This document shows, one piece after another, positions 1-9,817 of a stretch of 64,000 nucleotides of DNA. The notes under the pieces are model-generated. The model was not told the DNA's origin. It saw only the letters and a list, made by a program, of their open reading frames with translations, and did no database searches. Each line of letters begins with the position of its first letter. The stretch's first letter is position 1. The stretch spans positions 3,131,464 through 3,195,463 of the forward strand of contig CBDDKR010000002.1 in the NCBI GenBank assembly GCA_965230345.1, written 5' to 3'. The DNA is from JADKBO01 sp965230345. Lineage in GTDB: Bacteria; Bacteroidota; Bacteroidia; Chitinophagales; Saprospiraceae. The translations under genes were made by a program, and so were the position numbers.

Positions 1-3000
1 TGGGTAGAGTCTCAATGTTGATGCTAAGAATTGCTGTATCAGGAGGACAATTGCCATTTGATTCTAGGATATGTAAAACTTCAACAGATGGAACATTGAT
101 CCCAGATGTGTTGAAATCACTTCCTGAGAGATTGGCACTATAGTCTTCGCATTCAAAAATGCCTACACTAGACTCCATTGATAAAAGAGTAATTAAATCA
201 ATTACTCCTCCTTGACAAGTAGAACTGTTCACATCTTCACCAGCAGTTGGACTGTCTATGATTACTAAAGTTATCAACGCTGAATCTTCACAAATTCCTT
301 GGTTTAATAAGTCAATATTGCGTCCTTTTACTTTGATTTCATATTGTCCCTCACTTAACGAAGAGATGTTGGCACTGGAATTGTTAAATGTTATGGCATT
401 ATTGGACGAAGAATAAGATATTTCATCCGCAGTAATTGAAACCAAGTCTGCAAGTTCAATAGTACTTTCGCCAAGACAAACACTTGTTGTAGTATCATTA
501 CCAATTTGTGGGCTACTCATTATCGTTAATGTAAAAATTGTTCTGACTACAGGGCATCCTGGTTGGACAACGGTATAAGCAAAATCAAAACTATTGCCCA
601 ATGCAGAAGGTGGTAATAGAACATTTGTTGGATCTGTTAAATCAAATGTACTGCTTCCTTGTTCGGTCCATGTACCGCCAGATGTATAAGGAGCAATAAT
701 TCCATCAAATAAATTGATGTTTTCTGATGTTCCACATATAGCAAAATTGTTAGCCGATCCAGAACTAATATTCTCAAATGATATGGTTATCTGTTGGTTT
801 ACTTCACAATCTGTATTCCCACTATAAGCATAAAAGACCGTATCAGAAGAAAAGACGGTACCACTAGGAATTATTGTACCCATACCAAAGGGTTCTGTAT
901 AATATGCCTGTGTACCATTAAGGTTGGTACCTTGAAGATCAGGTAAGGTGAAATCCGAACAACTTATGATGTATGTATCTATATCAAATGTAGGAATGGG
1001 ATGGACTACAATTTGTACCTGAGGTTGGTTTATAACACAATTAGTGGTTGTATCAAAAATGTATAATGTTTCGGTTTGATGAATAGAGTCTCCAGAATTA
1101 TATGCAACTCCATTTCCATTAGGAGAAGAGAAGTACATAGCATTTACTCCAACATTAGTACCTGTAATGTCGGGTAATTCGTATGATCCACAATTTTCAA
1201 TAAGATTTAGTTCATCAAATTCAGTTGGAGCGGTAATCTCAATATCAAATTCGAATGTATCCTGAGTACATAAGGTATTTGGGTCAAAAACATAAAGCTT
1301 TTGATTGATCGTGATACTATCACCTGGAAAATATGTATCACCCTGACCATTAGGCATGGTATAATAACGAACGCTATCAGTGAACCCCGTACCAGATATT
1401 AAGGGTAGAATAACAGTGTCACATGATGTTAATGTTGCAATTGTATCCCATTCTAATGATCCTGATAGATCAATATGGAAAGATGGTTCATTTGAAGGAC
1501 AACTTGCATTAATATCAAACAAGAATAATGTATCCGACTGAAACAGGGTATCTCCAGGCATGAATTCTGTTCCGTTTCCTCCAGATTCCGTATAGTATTT
1601 TACGGAAGAATCACTTGGTTCATTTGGAATTGGAGGTAAAACATAATATCCACATGTCGTATCATTATCTGGTGCAGTAAGATTGACCTCACTTCCTATT
1701 TCAATATCTATTTGTAGTACCTCAATACAGTCCGGTAATATTCCATCAATGGCATAGATGGTCGTTGTGTTTCCAATTAAATCTCCTGAATTGAAATAAA
1801 CACCACTGCCATCAGGTTCGCTATTGTAAAAAGCATTTCCAGTTAGGTTGATACCTTGTATTTCAGGCAACTTGATAGGCTCACAATCAACAAACGGTCC
1901 TATTGGAAATATTTCAGGGATGATTTGATATTGAAACTGAACAGCATCTGGCATATCTTCGACATCCTTGCAATCGCCTTCAGGTGTAATTGAAATGACT
2001 TGGAAATCAGCATCTCCATTTATATTGAAGTTAAGACTGGCAAAAGGGCCAGTAAGTATATATGTATCCGTATATTGGATTCCATCTATAAAATAGACTA
2101 ACTCAATTTCATAATCTATAGCTTCTTCGAATAAAAAATCGATTTGTACATCTTCTCCGTCAATTCCATCTGAATCGCATACGACACACATTTGTTCATT
2201 TTGTCCACAGGTCATACTTACAAAACCTGCGTCTCCATTTTGTGTTACGATTAAGTCTATAAGAGCTGGATCGGAATCGCAAGTCCCATTGTTGACAACG
2301 GCATAAATAGTAGTCGAAGGTCCTATATACGGTGGGAATATCTGATTGGTAAGAGCTGGATCATCGTAAAAGGTTACAGTACCAAAAATTCCATTAAGAA
2401 TTTCACTTTCTAAAGAAGTAAAATCGAATATCCCTTCACCATTGCCTTCATCACAAGCTTCCAATTCAGCGTCCTGGGCCACTGGAACAGAAAGAAAATT
2501 TATCGTAACGGAAGAGTTTTGAGGAATATCATTACAGCCGTTAGCATCTGATAATTCTACTAATGTTAATGTCCCACTATTCCCTTCCAGAATCAAAGGC
2601 AAGTTAATAGTGTTGTTTCCTCCTGGTGTCCCGCCGAAACAAACAGTTATAACTTCACTTAATGTGAAGCCTGGAAATGTAACAGGAATGGGAGGCAATA
2701 CACTAGAGTTAAACACTACATCCAATTCATAGGGCTCTTGACCGCCCGTAATAGATACATTCACATCAACACATTCGCCAGGGCATAAATCTCCACCACC
2801 ACTGAGTATGCCCACTGGAGATGAAACATTGACAATCATATCATCACTTGGTGGGGGATATGTATTGCCACATATTGTTGTTACTGGATTCCCGGTATAG
2901 GTTAAAGTAACACTTGTTCCGTCTTCAGATGGATCAGGAGTATAGGTAGAATTAGGGTCATTGACATCACCAAAGACTCCAAGACCGCCGCTCCAAGTTC

Positions 3001-3664
3001 CTTCACCATTTCCTTGTAATGTTACAGAATTCCCAATACAAACTGATAAGTCTGGACCAGCATCGATTGAGGGTGGATCTGCAGTGACCTGTAAGTTGGT
3101 AAATCTGAAAACTTCAGCTTGTGCTTTATTCGATGCCCATACCCGTATGGTCAACGTCATACCATTTATTACATTTCCTGTGTTCCATGTGCCAGTGAAA
3201 TCAGCGGCAGTTGTACCATGTACATAAAGATCCTCATTGTATGTACCATCTATAGTATATGTAAAAACAATTTGATCATGTGAATTGGTAAAAGGGCTCC
3301 CACATCCCCATACTGGCATTCCAGGAGAGTCATCCTCATAACCTGATGGATCAGCAGAATAGTCCATTGAAATTCCTACATTACTAAATGATGAAATGTC
3401 TATGGGACCGAATTCAAAGTATGATTCCCAATCACCACCCATAGCACAGCACATGCCTCCATCAATGTTGTTAACAACAAATTCTGACCCTACTATTGCA
3501 AAAGTTGAAGAACCACCTCCACAAGAGACTCCATCTGTAGTTAAGGTTGGGTCTAAGCACCCCAAAAGTCCATCAGCTATTACAATTTGTGAAGACCCAC
3601 GATGAGGTACCATCAAGAATAAGAAAAGAGCAATTGCGAGGTTGGTTACTTTACTACTTATCAT
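1..3664 (-). CDS. Giant secreted repeat protein, 5' portion only (runs off left edge)
   Basis: An uninterrupted minus-strand reading frame starts with ATG at 3662-3664 and leaves the window without a stop, giving about 1221 residues. The first 20 or so residues form a signal peptide with the hydrophobic core ALFLFLMV. The rest is low in Lys and Arg, rich in Gly, Ser, Thr, Asp and Asn, with scattered Cys. It contains Ig/PKD-like segments and about five tandem units of roughly 77 residues between about 700 and 1900. Each unit carries an LPxIxG start, a YYxxPxGxGxxxxxGD core and a TLYxFD...C end. This architecture is typical of Bacteroidota surface adhesins exported by type IX secretion. The C-terminal sorting domain would lie outside the window and was not seen, so that role is inferred from layout and from the similar protein at 24422-27721. 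Confidence 0.8.
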   Translation of the reverse strand, partial: MISSKVTNLAIALFLFLMVPHRGSSQIVIADGLLGCLDPTLTTDGVSCGGGSSTFAIVGSEFVVNNIDGGMCCAMGGDWESYFEFGPIDISSFSNVGISMDYSADPSGYEDDSPGMPVWGCGSPFTNSHDQIVFTYTIDGTYNEDLYVHGTTAADFTGTWNTGNVINGMTLTIRVWASNKAQAEVFRFTNLQVTADPPSIDAGPDLSVCIGNSVTLQGNGEGTWSGGLGVFGDVNDPNSTYTPDPSEDGTSVTLTYTGNPVTTICGNTYPPPSDDMIVNVSSPVGILSGGGDLCPGECVDVNVSITGGQEPYELDVVFNSSVLPPIPVTFPGFTLSEVITVCFGGTPGGNNTINLPLILEGNSGTLTLVELSDANGCNDIPQNSSVTINFLSVPVAQDAELEACDEGNGEGIFDFTSLESEILNGIFGTVTFYDDPALTNQIFPPYIGPSTTIYAVVNNGTCDSDPALIDLIVTQNGDAGFVSMTCGQNEQMCVVCDSDGIDGEDVQIDFLFEEAIDYEIELVYFIDGIQYTDTYILTGPFASLNFNINGDADFQVISITPEGDCKDVEDMPDAVQFQYQIIPEIFPIGPFVDCEPIKLPEIQGINLTGNAFYNSEPDGSGVYFNSGDLIGNTTTIYAIDGILPDCIEVLQIDIEIGSEVNLTAPDNDTTCGYYVLPPIPNEPSDSSVKYYTESGGNGTEFMPGDTLFQSDTLFLFDINASCPSNEPSFHIDLSGSLEWDTIATLTSCDTVILPLISGTGFTDSVRYYTMPNGQGDTYFPGDSITINQKLYVFDPNTLCTQDTFEFDIEITAPTEFDELNLIENCGSYELPDITGTNVGVNAMYFSSPNGNGVAYNSGDSIHQTETLYIFDTTTNCVINQPQVQIVVHPIPTFDIDTYIISCSDFTLPDLQGTNLNGTQAYYTEPFGMGTIIPSGTVFSSDTVFYAYSGNTDCEVNQQITISFENISSGSANNFAICGTSENINLFDGIIAPYTSGGTWTEQGSSTFDLTDPTNVLLPPSALGNSFDFAYTVVQPGCPVVRTIFTLTIMSSPQIGNDTTTSVCLGESTIELADLVSITADEISYSSSNNAITFNNSSANISSLSEGQYEIKVKGRNIDLLNQGICEDSALITLVIIDSPTAGEDVNSSTCQGGVIDLITLLSMESSVGIFECEDYSANLSGSDFNTSGINVPSVEVLHILESNGNCPPDTAILSINIETLP

Positions 3665-4049
3665 TACTATGCTTTGTATAAAACAAATTTACATATTTTA
3701 TTTTGTTAGAACGTTTGAGTAGATTATTAACCCATTGTTAAGTTTATTTTTCGCTCTTAGAATCTTTATCAATAAGCAAATTTGTGCTATGACTAGTTTG
3801 AATTGATTCATGAGGTAAACTTCTTTTAGGAAAAATAATTTTTGATAAATTCAAAACCGAATTGCAAAGCGAGATATACAATATTCGAACTTAATGATAA
3901 CGTATTTTATTCGGAAGAATTAGTAAGCTAGATAAATTCAATTTTTCCATAAATTCAAATTCGAATAATATGTTTATCAAGCATTATTGAAAATTCTTAG
4001 TCTAAAAATTTACTTTTGCATCATTTTATTACAGTAAATATATTTCGAA
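3665..4049. other. Intergenic, divergent promoter region
   Basis: This is an AT-rich 385-base gap between the divergently transcribed giant secreted protein and lysS. It holds a good promoter for lysS (separate entry). On the minus strand a TAnnTTTG-type box (TAAATTTG, complement of 3684-3691) lies about 20 bases upstream of the giant gene, but no matching -33 element was seen for it. I see no convincing small gene or RNA here. Confidence 0.5.
3987..4018 (+). promoter_or_regulatory. Bacteroidota-type promoter for lysS
   Basis: A TTG at 3987-3989 is followed after 21 bases by TACTTTTG at 4011-4018. This fits the Bacteroidota primary sigma factor pattern (TTG or TTTG near -33 and TAnnTTTG near -7). 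The expected transcription start is about 25 bases before the lysS ATG at 4050. Confidence 0.6.
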
Positions 4050-5579
4050 ATGTCAAATCAGCTTAGTGAGCAAGAGATTATTAGAAGAGATAATCTGAAA
4101 GCGATGGTAGACTTGGGCATAGATCCCTTCCCATCGGACACATTTGTAGTCAATCAAAAGGCAGACGAAATAAAACAGAAATACACTGAGGATAGCGAAG
4201 AATTTCAGGAAGTTTGTCTGGCAGGAAGATTAATGTCAAGAAGAATCATGGGTAAGGCATCATTTGCTGAAATTCAGGATTCAAGTGGTAGAATTCAAAT
4301 ATATGTGAGTCGAGATGATATCTGTCCTGAAGATGATAAAACGATGTACAATACCGTTTTTAAGAAGTTGTTAGATCTTGGGGACTTTATTGGTATCAAA
4401 GGTTTTGTATTTAAAACCAAGGTAGGGGAGACATCCATTCATGTAAAAGAGTTAACCGTACTTTCAAAATCACTGAGGCCATTACCTGTAGTAAAAACAG
4501 ATGCTGATGGAAACATCCATGATGGATTCACAGACCTTGAGCAAAGGTATCGAATGAGATATGTCGATATGGTGGTTAATCCTGAAGTTAGAGAGGTCTT
4601 TCGCCAAAGAACACAGATGTACAATTCCATTAGGGAATTTTTAAACGCAAAAGATTACTTGGAAGTAGAGACTCCAATCTTACAACCTTTATATGGTGGA
4701 GCTGCCGCGCGTCCCTTTAAGACACATCACAATACTTTAGACATGACGCTATATATGCGTATTGCTAATGAATTGTATCTGAAAAGACTAATTGTTGGTG
4801 GTTATGATGGTGTCTATGAGTTTTCGAAGGATTTTAGGAATGAGGGAATGAGTCGTTTTCATAATCCTGAATTTACGCAGATCGAACTTTACGTAGCCTA
4901 TAAAGACTATGAATGGATGATGAATTTGGTAGAGGAAATGGTAGAAAAAATTGCCATGGATATTCATGCAACTACTGAAGTTAAGGTTGGAGAAAATATG
5001 ATTAATTTCCAGCGTCCGTGGAAAAGATATACAATGTATGAAGCCATTGAAGAGTTTACTGGTATTAACATAGATGGTATGGATGAGGCAGCTTTAAAAG
5101 AGACTGCTGAGAGTTTAGGAATCCACGTCGATAAGTCTATGGGTAAGGCAAAGATTATTGATGAAATTTTCGGAGAAAAGGTTGAAGGTCTATTAATACA
5201 ACCAACTTTTATTACAGATTATCCTGTTGAAATGTCTCCATTGGCAAAGAAACATAAGTCTAAGCCAGGATTGGTAGAAAGATTTGAAGCAATCTGTAAT
5301 GCAAAAGAGATTTGTAATGCCTTCTCTGAATTAAATGATCCTATAGATCAACGAGAAAGATTTGAAGCACAACTGGAATTAGGCAAAAGAGGTGATGACG
5401 AAGCTATGGTCTTGGATGAAGACTTTTTAAGAGCTTTAGAATTCGGTATGCCTCCAACTGCAGGACTTGGTATTGGTATGGATCGATTGGCGATGATTAT
5501 GACCAATCAAAATAGCATTCAAGATGTCCTCTTTTTTCCTCAAATGAAGCCTGAGAATAAAGGCAATAAAGAAGAGTGA
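4050..5579 (+). CDS. lysS: Lysine--tRNA ligase, class II
   Basis: Cytosolic enzyme that charges tRNA-Lys with lysine using ATP. The 509-residue length is normal for class II LysRS. An N-terminal OB-fold anticodon-binding domain (about residues 55-150) precedes the class II catalytic core. Motif 2 is visible around residue 262 (FRNEGMSRFHNPEFT). Motif 3 is near the C-terminus (GLGIGMDRLAMI, about residues 472-483). The gene starts a plus-strand run, and its TGA stop overlaps the GTG start of the acyltransferase gene downstream, indicating translational coupling with plsC and folC. Confidence 0.97.
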   Translation: MSNQLSEQEIIRRDNLKAMVDLGIDPFPSDTFVVNQKADEIKQKYTEDSEEFQEVCLAGRLMSRRIMGKASFAEIQDSSGRIQIYVSRDDICPEDDKTMYNTVFKKLLDLGDFIGIKGFVFKTKVGETSIHVKELTVLSKSLRPLPVVKTDADGNIHDGFTDLEQRYRMRYVDMVVNPEVREVFRQRTQMYNSIREFLNAKDYLEVETPILQPLYGGAAARPFKTHHNTLDMTLYMRIANELYLKRLIVGGYDGVYEFSKDFRNEGMSRFHNPEFTQIELYVAYKDYEWMMNLVEEMVEKIAMDIHATTEVKVGENMINFQRPWKRYTMYEAIEEFTGINIDGMDEAALKETAESLGIHVDKSMGKAKIIDEIFGEKVEGLLIQPTFITDYPVEMSPLAKKHKSKPGLVERFEAICNAKEICNAFSELNDPIDQRERFEAQLELGKRGDDEAMVLDEDFLRALEFGMPPTAGLGIGMDRLAMIMTNQNSIQDVLFFPQMKPENKGNKEE

Positions 5580-6349
5580 TCTTGAAGTCTTTCTGGTATA
5601 TTATTGCTGTAATTCGCACAATTGTCGCTTTAAAGATTATGCTGTTATGGATAATGATTTACTCAATACTCAATCTATTTGTAAGATTCGACGACGAACA
5701 AGCTCTTTTGCTAAGAGAACGTTGGCTAAAGTGGGTTGGATTTCCGTTATTAGGTATAAAGAGTGAAGTAAAAGGAGAGATCTATGATAAGCCTGCGCTC
5801 TATGTGGCTAATCATAGATCTTTTACCGACCCTTTAGTCATATGTAGGTGGCTTCGTGCATTTGTTGTGGCTAAGGCTGAAGTTGCCAATTATCCAATAA
5901 TAAGTCAAGGAGCAAAATTGACAGGAGTGCTATTTGTTAAAAGAGAAGACAAAAATTCGAGGCAGTCGGTTAGACAAAAAATCATCGACACGATTAATTC
6001 TGGTCAGAATGTTTTGGTTTTTCCTGAAGGTACCGTAAGTGTAAAACAGGGAACATTGCCATTTAGACGAGGTGCGTTTGCGGAAGCCATTAAGCATAAT
6101 ATCCCCATTGTTCCGATGGCTGTAGAATACAGGAGTCCTCAGGACTTATGGCTGATTCCTAATTTTGTTAAACAATTTTTGACATCTTATGCTAAGCCTA
6201 AAACTGAGGTAAAACTTTCTATTGGAAAACCAATCCTAGAACGAGATGTTGATGTTGCTGCCGATCAAGCCCAAAGTTGGATAACCCAGGAATTGTTAAA
6301 TCTTCAAAAGGGATGGACAAAGATTGATTTTTCAAAGTATGATCAATGA
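5576..6349 (+). CDS. plsC: 1-acyl-sn-glycerol-3-phosphate acyltransferase family protein
   Basis: Predicted membrane-associated acyltransferase that transfers an acyl chain to lysophosphatidic acid in phospholipid synthesis. An N-terminal hydrophobic segment (about residues 5-35) is followed by the catalytic NHxxxxD motif (NHRSFTD, about residue 79) and the substrate-binding FPEGT motif (about residue 150). The 257-residue length is typical. The start is GTG at 5576, overlapping the lysS stop by four bases. Its own TGA stop overlaps the folC ATG. The substrate is not proven; related ornithine-lipid or lyso-lipid acyltransferases share these motifs. Confidence 0.85.
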   Translation: MILKSFWYIIAVIRTIVALKIMLLWIMIYSILNLFVRFDDEQALLLRERWLKWVGFPLLGIKSEVKGEIYDKPALYVANHRSFTDPLVICRWLRAFVVAKAEVANYPIISQGAKLTGVLFVKREDKNSRQSVRQKIIDTINSGQNVLVFPEGTVSVKQGTLPFRRGAFAEAIKHNIPIVPMAVEYRSPQDLWLIPNFVKQFLTSYAKPKTEVKLSIGKPILERDVDVAADQAQSWITQELLNLQKGWTKIDFSKYDQ

Positions 6350-7620
6350 CAAAATATGACTCAACCGTAGCTTATTTGTTTTCTCTTTTGCCTATGTATC
6401 AAAGGATAGGCAAAACAGCGTTTAAAAAGGATCTCACAAACATTAAGAAATTGTGTTTAGCGCTTGGTAATCCTCATAAGAGAATAAAAACAGTCCATAT
6501 AGCAGGCACCAACGGTAAAGGTACTGTTTCGCACATTATGGCCTATGGTCTGCAACAAAGTGGCTATAAGGTAGGATTGTATTCTTCTCCTCATTATAAA
6601 GATTTTAGAGAGCGTGTTAAGATTAATGGTCAATTGGTTTCGAAGAAATATGTAGTAGATTTTGTCAAAAGAATTGATCCCATCATTCATAATGTTCAGC
6701 CTTCTTTTTTTGAAATCACGGTGGCTATGGCATTTGATTATTTTGCACAAAAGGAAGTTGATATAGCCATTATTGAAGTTGGTTTGGGAGGAAGACTAGA
6801 TTCTACCAATATATTAACACCTCAACTAAGTGTAATTACCAATATATCATTTGACCATATGTCTATGCTGGGCAACACACTACCTGAAATTGCAAAAGAA
6901 AAAGCTGGGATTATAAAACAAGGTATTCCAGTTTTAATTGGTGAAACACAAGAAGATGTTAAAGAAGTTTTTACTAAGAAAGCCAAATCCTTAAAAGCTC
7001 CAATATCATTTGCAGATCAACTATGGAACTTTGATGAAAAAGGAGAAAGCAAATTTCTTATGCAAAGAGGCAGCAAAAAGATCAATGTTACTAGATTTCC
7101 TTTGAAGGGCGATTTTCAACATAAAAACCTAAGAACAGCTGTTGCCTCACTAACTCTTCTTGCAGATTCCTACGACATCAATTGGATAAGTATTGAGGAG
7201 AACTTTGATCGACTATCGCAAGAAACTCATTACTTGGGCAGATGGCAATATATTGGAAATAAACCTGATGTATTAGTAGATAGCGCACATAATGAGGCTG
7301 GATTATCTTACTTGAATAAGTACTTTAAAAATCAATCAACTTATTCCAATATTCACTGTGTAATTGGATTCGCCAATGATAAAGATTTGAGTTCTATATT
7401 AAAATCCTTTCCTAAAAATGCTACATATTATTTCGTCAAAGCCAATGTTCCTAGAGGACTTGATGCAAATATCCTAAGAGATAATGGAAGTTCATTTGGA
7501 TTGAATGGTAAGGCTTATTCTTCAGTAAGAAGAGGATTAGCAGCTGCAAGAAAAAAGGCTAATAGCTCAGATTTGATATTTGTTGGTGGGAGTATTTTTG
7601 TTGTAGCGGAAGTCCTTTAA
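6346..7620 (+). CDS. folC: Folylpolyglutamate synthase / dihydrofolate synthase
   Basis: Mur-ligase-fold enzyme that adds glutamate to dihydropteroate and folates. The 424-residue protein shows the ATP-binding loop HIAGTNGKGTVSH near residues 50-62 and the family pattern VGLGGRLDSTN (about residues 145-155) that binds the folate precursor and Mg. A C-terminal Mur ligase domain carries the DSAHN motif. Its ATG lies in the plsC stop (ATGA). Its end overlaps the convergent aroK gene by four bases, so the two compact operons meet with no spacer. Confidence 0.93.
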   Translation: MTKYDSTVAYLFSLLPMYQRIGKTAFKKDLTNIKKLCLALGNPHKRIKTVHIAGTNGKGTVSHIMAYGLQQSGYKVGLYSSPHYKDFRERVKINGQLVSKKYVVDFVKRIDPIIHNVQPSFFEITVAMAFDYFAQKEVDIAIIEVGLGGRLDSTNILTPQLSVITNISFDHMSMLGNTLPEIAKEKAGIIKQGIPVLIGETQEDVKEVFTKKAKSLKAPISFADQLWNFDEKGESKFLMQRGSKKINVTRFPLKGDFQHKNLRTAVASLTLLADSYDINWISIEENFDRLSQETHYLGRWQYIGNKPDVLVDSAHNEAGLSYLNKYFKNQSTYSNIHCVIGFANDKDLSSILKSFPKNATYYFVKANVPRGLDANILRDNGSSFGLNGKAYSSVRRGLAAARKKANSSDLIFVGGSIFVVAEVL

Positions 7621-8141
7621 TGCTTTGAATATAAATTAATAATTCGTTGTACAATTTTATAAATTTCTCTATTTGCGCGAATGGTATAATGTGCTTGAGA
7701 ATAGAATTCTCTCCTCGAATCAAGTAGTTGTTTGATCTTATTAGTTTTAGGTGTACTACTTTTGAGTAATGGTCTATTTTGATCATTCGCTAATCTATGA
7801 ATGAGTGTCTTATAACCAATGTTTAGGTTGAATACACATCCGAATTCCAATAATGATGAGATGTTATCACCAAAGCAAGGCATACCTCCTCCAGTAGCAA
7901 GTACAATTTTGTTCTGATGAAGTAAATAGTTCTTTATAAACTGTTTTTCAATCTTTCTAAAATACTTTTCTCCTTTTTTCTCGAAAATATCTGATATAGA
8001 CATTCCTTGCTCCTGTTCGATCCAAGTATCCGAATCTAAAAAGGTATAATTCAGCTTTTGGGCAAGCAATTTCCCAATAGTGGATTTGCCAGAGCCCATA
8101 AATCCAATTAATACAATATTATTTTTTGTTATTTTATTCAA
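7617..8141 (-). CDS. aroK: Shikimate kinase
   Basis: Phosphorylates shikimate at O-3 in the chorismate pathway. The 174-residue protein has the Walker A loop GSGKST at residues 16-21, the substrate and Mg site DSD at 36-38 and the glycine-rich GGGMP loop near residue 84. A lid-type Arg (LANDQNRPLL) follows. The length is the normal single-domain size. It is alone on the minus strand between folC (convergent) and yajC (divergent). Confidence 0.93.
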   Translation of the reverse strand: MNKITKNNIVLIGFMGSGKSTIGKLLAQKLNYTFLDSDTWIEQEQGMSISDIFEKKGEKYFRKIEKQFIKNYLLHQNKIVLATGGGMPCFGDNISSLLEFGCVFNLNIGYKTLIHRLANDQNRPLLKSSTPKTNKIKQLLDSRREFYSQAHYTIRANREIYKIVQRIINLYSKH

Positions 8142-8170
8142 ATTGATGAGGTATGCTATGCTTGTAATTT

Positions 8171-8178
8171 TATTTTTG
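8171..8178 (+). promoter_or_regulatory. Putative -7 box for yajC
   Basis: TATTTTTG matches the TAnnTTTG form of the Bacteroidota -7 element and lies 26 bases before the yajC ATG. No TTG was found at the ideal distance upstream, so this is only a half-supported promoter. Confidence 0.35.
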
Positions 8179-8203
8179 CAAATATATTTAAATCAATGAT
8201 CAT

Positions 8204-8515
8204 ATGATGACTTTAATTATTGGCTTGCAAGCTGGAGGCGATTCTATTATGGGTATGTTGCCCTTATTGGTAATGTTTTTTATTATTTATTTCTTCTTTA
8301 TTAGACCTCAAGTAAAGAAACAAAAGGAACAAAATAAGTTTCAAGAGGAATTGTCCAAAGGTGATGAAGTCGTTACCGCAAGTGGTATAATTGGAACAAT
8401 AAGTAAAATGGATAGTAATGTTATTACACTGAATGTTAATGATAAAACATCTATTCGTTTTACACGAAGTGCTATTTCGAAGGAAATGACAGATGCTCTA
8501 AACAAAGAAAAGTAA
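8204..8515 (+). CDS. yajC: Sec translocon accessory subunit YajC
   Basis: Small inner-membrane protein of the SecDF-YajC complex that assists Sec export. It has 103 residues, with one strong membrane segment (about residues 17-35, LPLLVMFFIIYFFFI) followed by the family signature RPQVKKQKE. A soluble beta domain with GDEVVTASGIIG follows. It is the first gene of a short plus-strand run; the phosphatase gene begins 4 bases after its stop. Confidence 0.93.
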   Translation: MMTLIIGLQAGGDSIMGMLPLLVMFFIIYFFFIRPQVKKQKEQNKFQEELSKGDEVVTASGIIGTISKMDSNVITLNVNDKTSIRFTRSAISKEMTDALNKEK

Positions 8516-8519
8516 TGAA

Positions 8520-9815
8520 ATGAGGCTATCATTTGTACTACTACTTATCTATCTATCGTATACAATATCGGCTCAACCCTTGATTAAATCTGGCCCTATG
8601 GTTGGATATTGTTCATTTAATGAAGTCGGGCTGTGGGTTCAAATTACGAAGAGTGCAAAGGTGAAGTTCTGCTATTGGCCTATATCAGATATTGGTCAAA
8701 GAGTATGTACAAATGAAGTCTTAACAGGTGATCGCTTTAATAATATCGTTCAATCTACAGCAACTTTTTTAGAGGAAGGTACAACATACCAATATGAGGT
8801 AATTGTCAATAATAAACTACAGGAGTTGGATCAAGAATTAACTTTTACCACACAGAATAGTTGGAACAGGTCTGAATCACCACCTAATTTTTCATTCGCT
8901 ACTGGAAGCTGTGCAGACATCATATCGCCTAATGAACAAGGATACGTAGAGGTTAAATCGAGGTATGAAATATTTGATCATATAACTAAAGACGATCCAG
9001 ACTTCATGCTTTGGCTTGGAGATAATGTTTATTTCCGTAAAGAAGACTGGAATAGTAAATCAGGTATGTATCATAGGTATGATGTCATTCGATCTTTACC
9101 CAATCTGAAGTCATTATTGGCGACAACTCCTCAATATGCAATATGGGATGATCACGATTATGGGCCGAATAACAGTAATCGAAGTTTTTATTTAAAAAAT
9201 CATGCTAAAACGGCATTTACGGATTATTGGATGAATCCTAGTTATGGAGTAGGTGATCTATCTGGAATTACAGGCTTTTATTCTTGGAGTGATTGTGATT
9301 TTTATTTGTTGGACAATAGGTGGGATAGGAGTATTGAAGGCAAGGATGGACAAATATTGGGTGAAAAACAAATAGAGTGGTTGATAGAAGCTTTAAGGGC
9401 AAGTAAGGCGACCTTCAAGTTTGTATGTATTGGGGGACAAATATTGAGTGACTTGTCAATGTATGAAAACTATGCAGTTTATGCCAATGAACGAAAACGT
9501 ATACTGGATATGATTAAGAAATATGAGGTTAAGAATGTAGTATTTTTAACTGGTGATCGTCACCACAGCGAAATTTCTAAAATCAATCTAGGTGGTATTG
9601 AAGTCTATGATATCACAAGTTCTCCTTTAACTTCAAATGCCTATGATCATACATTGGAAGAGAATAGTAATCGGATTAAGGGAACCATAATTGGAACTCA
9701 AAATTATGCATTGATAAAGGTTAGTGGCGATAAAGATAATCGTGTGGTTGATGTGTCATTTAAGAATACATTTGGAACACAACTCGTATCTTACAGAATT
9801 GAACAATCTAAGTAA
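8520..9815 (+). CDS. PhoD-like alkaline phosphatase family protein, secreted
   Basis: Predicted exported metallophosphatase of 431 residues. A signal peptide of about 18 residues ends near SAQ. An N-terminal Ig-like domain of the PhoD family precedes the metallophosphatase core. Metal-binding motifs are visible: LGDNVY (about 166), WDDHDYGPNN (about 209-218) and TGDRHHSE (about 342). The family hydrolyses phosphomonoesters or diesters outside the cytoplasm; the exact substrate cannot be read from sequence. It sits 4 bases after yajC and 2 bases before the DUF1343 gene, so it is probably co-transcribed with both. Confidence 0.85.
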   Translation: MRLSFVLLLIYLSYTISAQPLIKSGPMVGYCSFNEVGLWVQITKSAKVKFCYWPISDIGQRVCTNEVLTGDRFNNIVQSTATFLEEGTTYQYEVIVNNKLQELDQELTFTTQNSWNRSESPPNFSFATGSCADIISPNEQGYVEVKSRYEIFDHITKDDPDFMLWLGDNVYFRKEDWNSKSGMYHRYDVIRSLPNLKSLLATTPQYAIWDDHDYGPNNSNRSFYLKNHAKTAFTDYWMNPSYGVGDLSGITGFYSWSDCDFYLLDNRWDRSIEGKDGQILGEKQIEWLIEALRASKATFKFVCIGGQILSDLSMYENYAVYANERKRILDMIKKYEVKNVVFLTGDRHHSEISKINLGGIEVYDITSSPLTSNAYDHTLEENSNRIKGTIIGTQNYALIKVSGDKDNRVVDVSFKNTFGTQLVSYRIEQSK

Positions 9816-9817
9816 AC

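Noticed and set aside
6457..6750. A 97-residue frame antisense to folC, and similar long antisense frames elsewhere (for example 34687-35067 and 45962-46252)
   Set aside because: They lie wholly within well-supported genes, have no family features, and follow from the codon bias of the sense strand.
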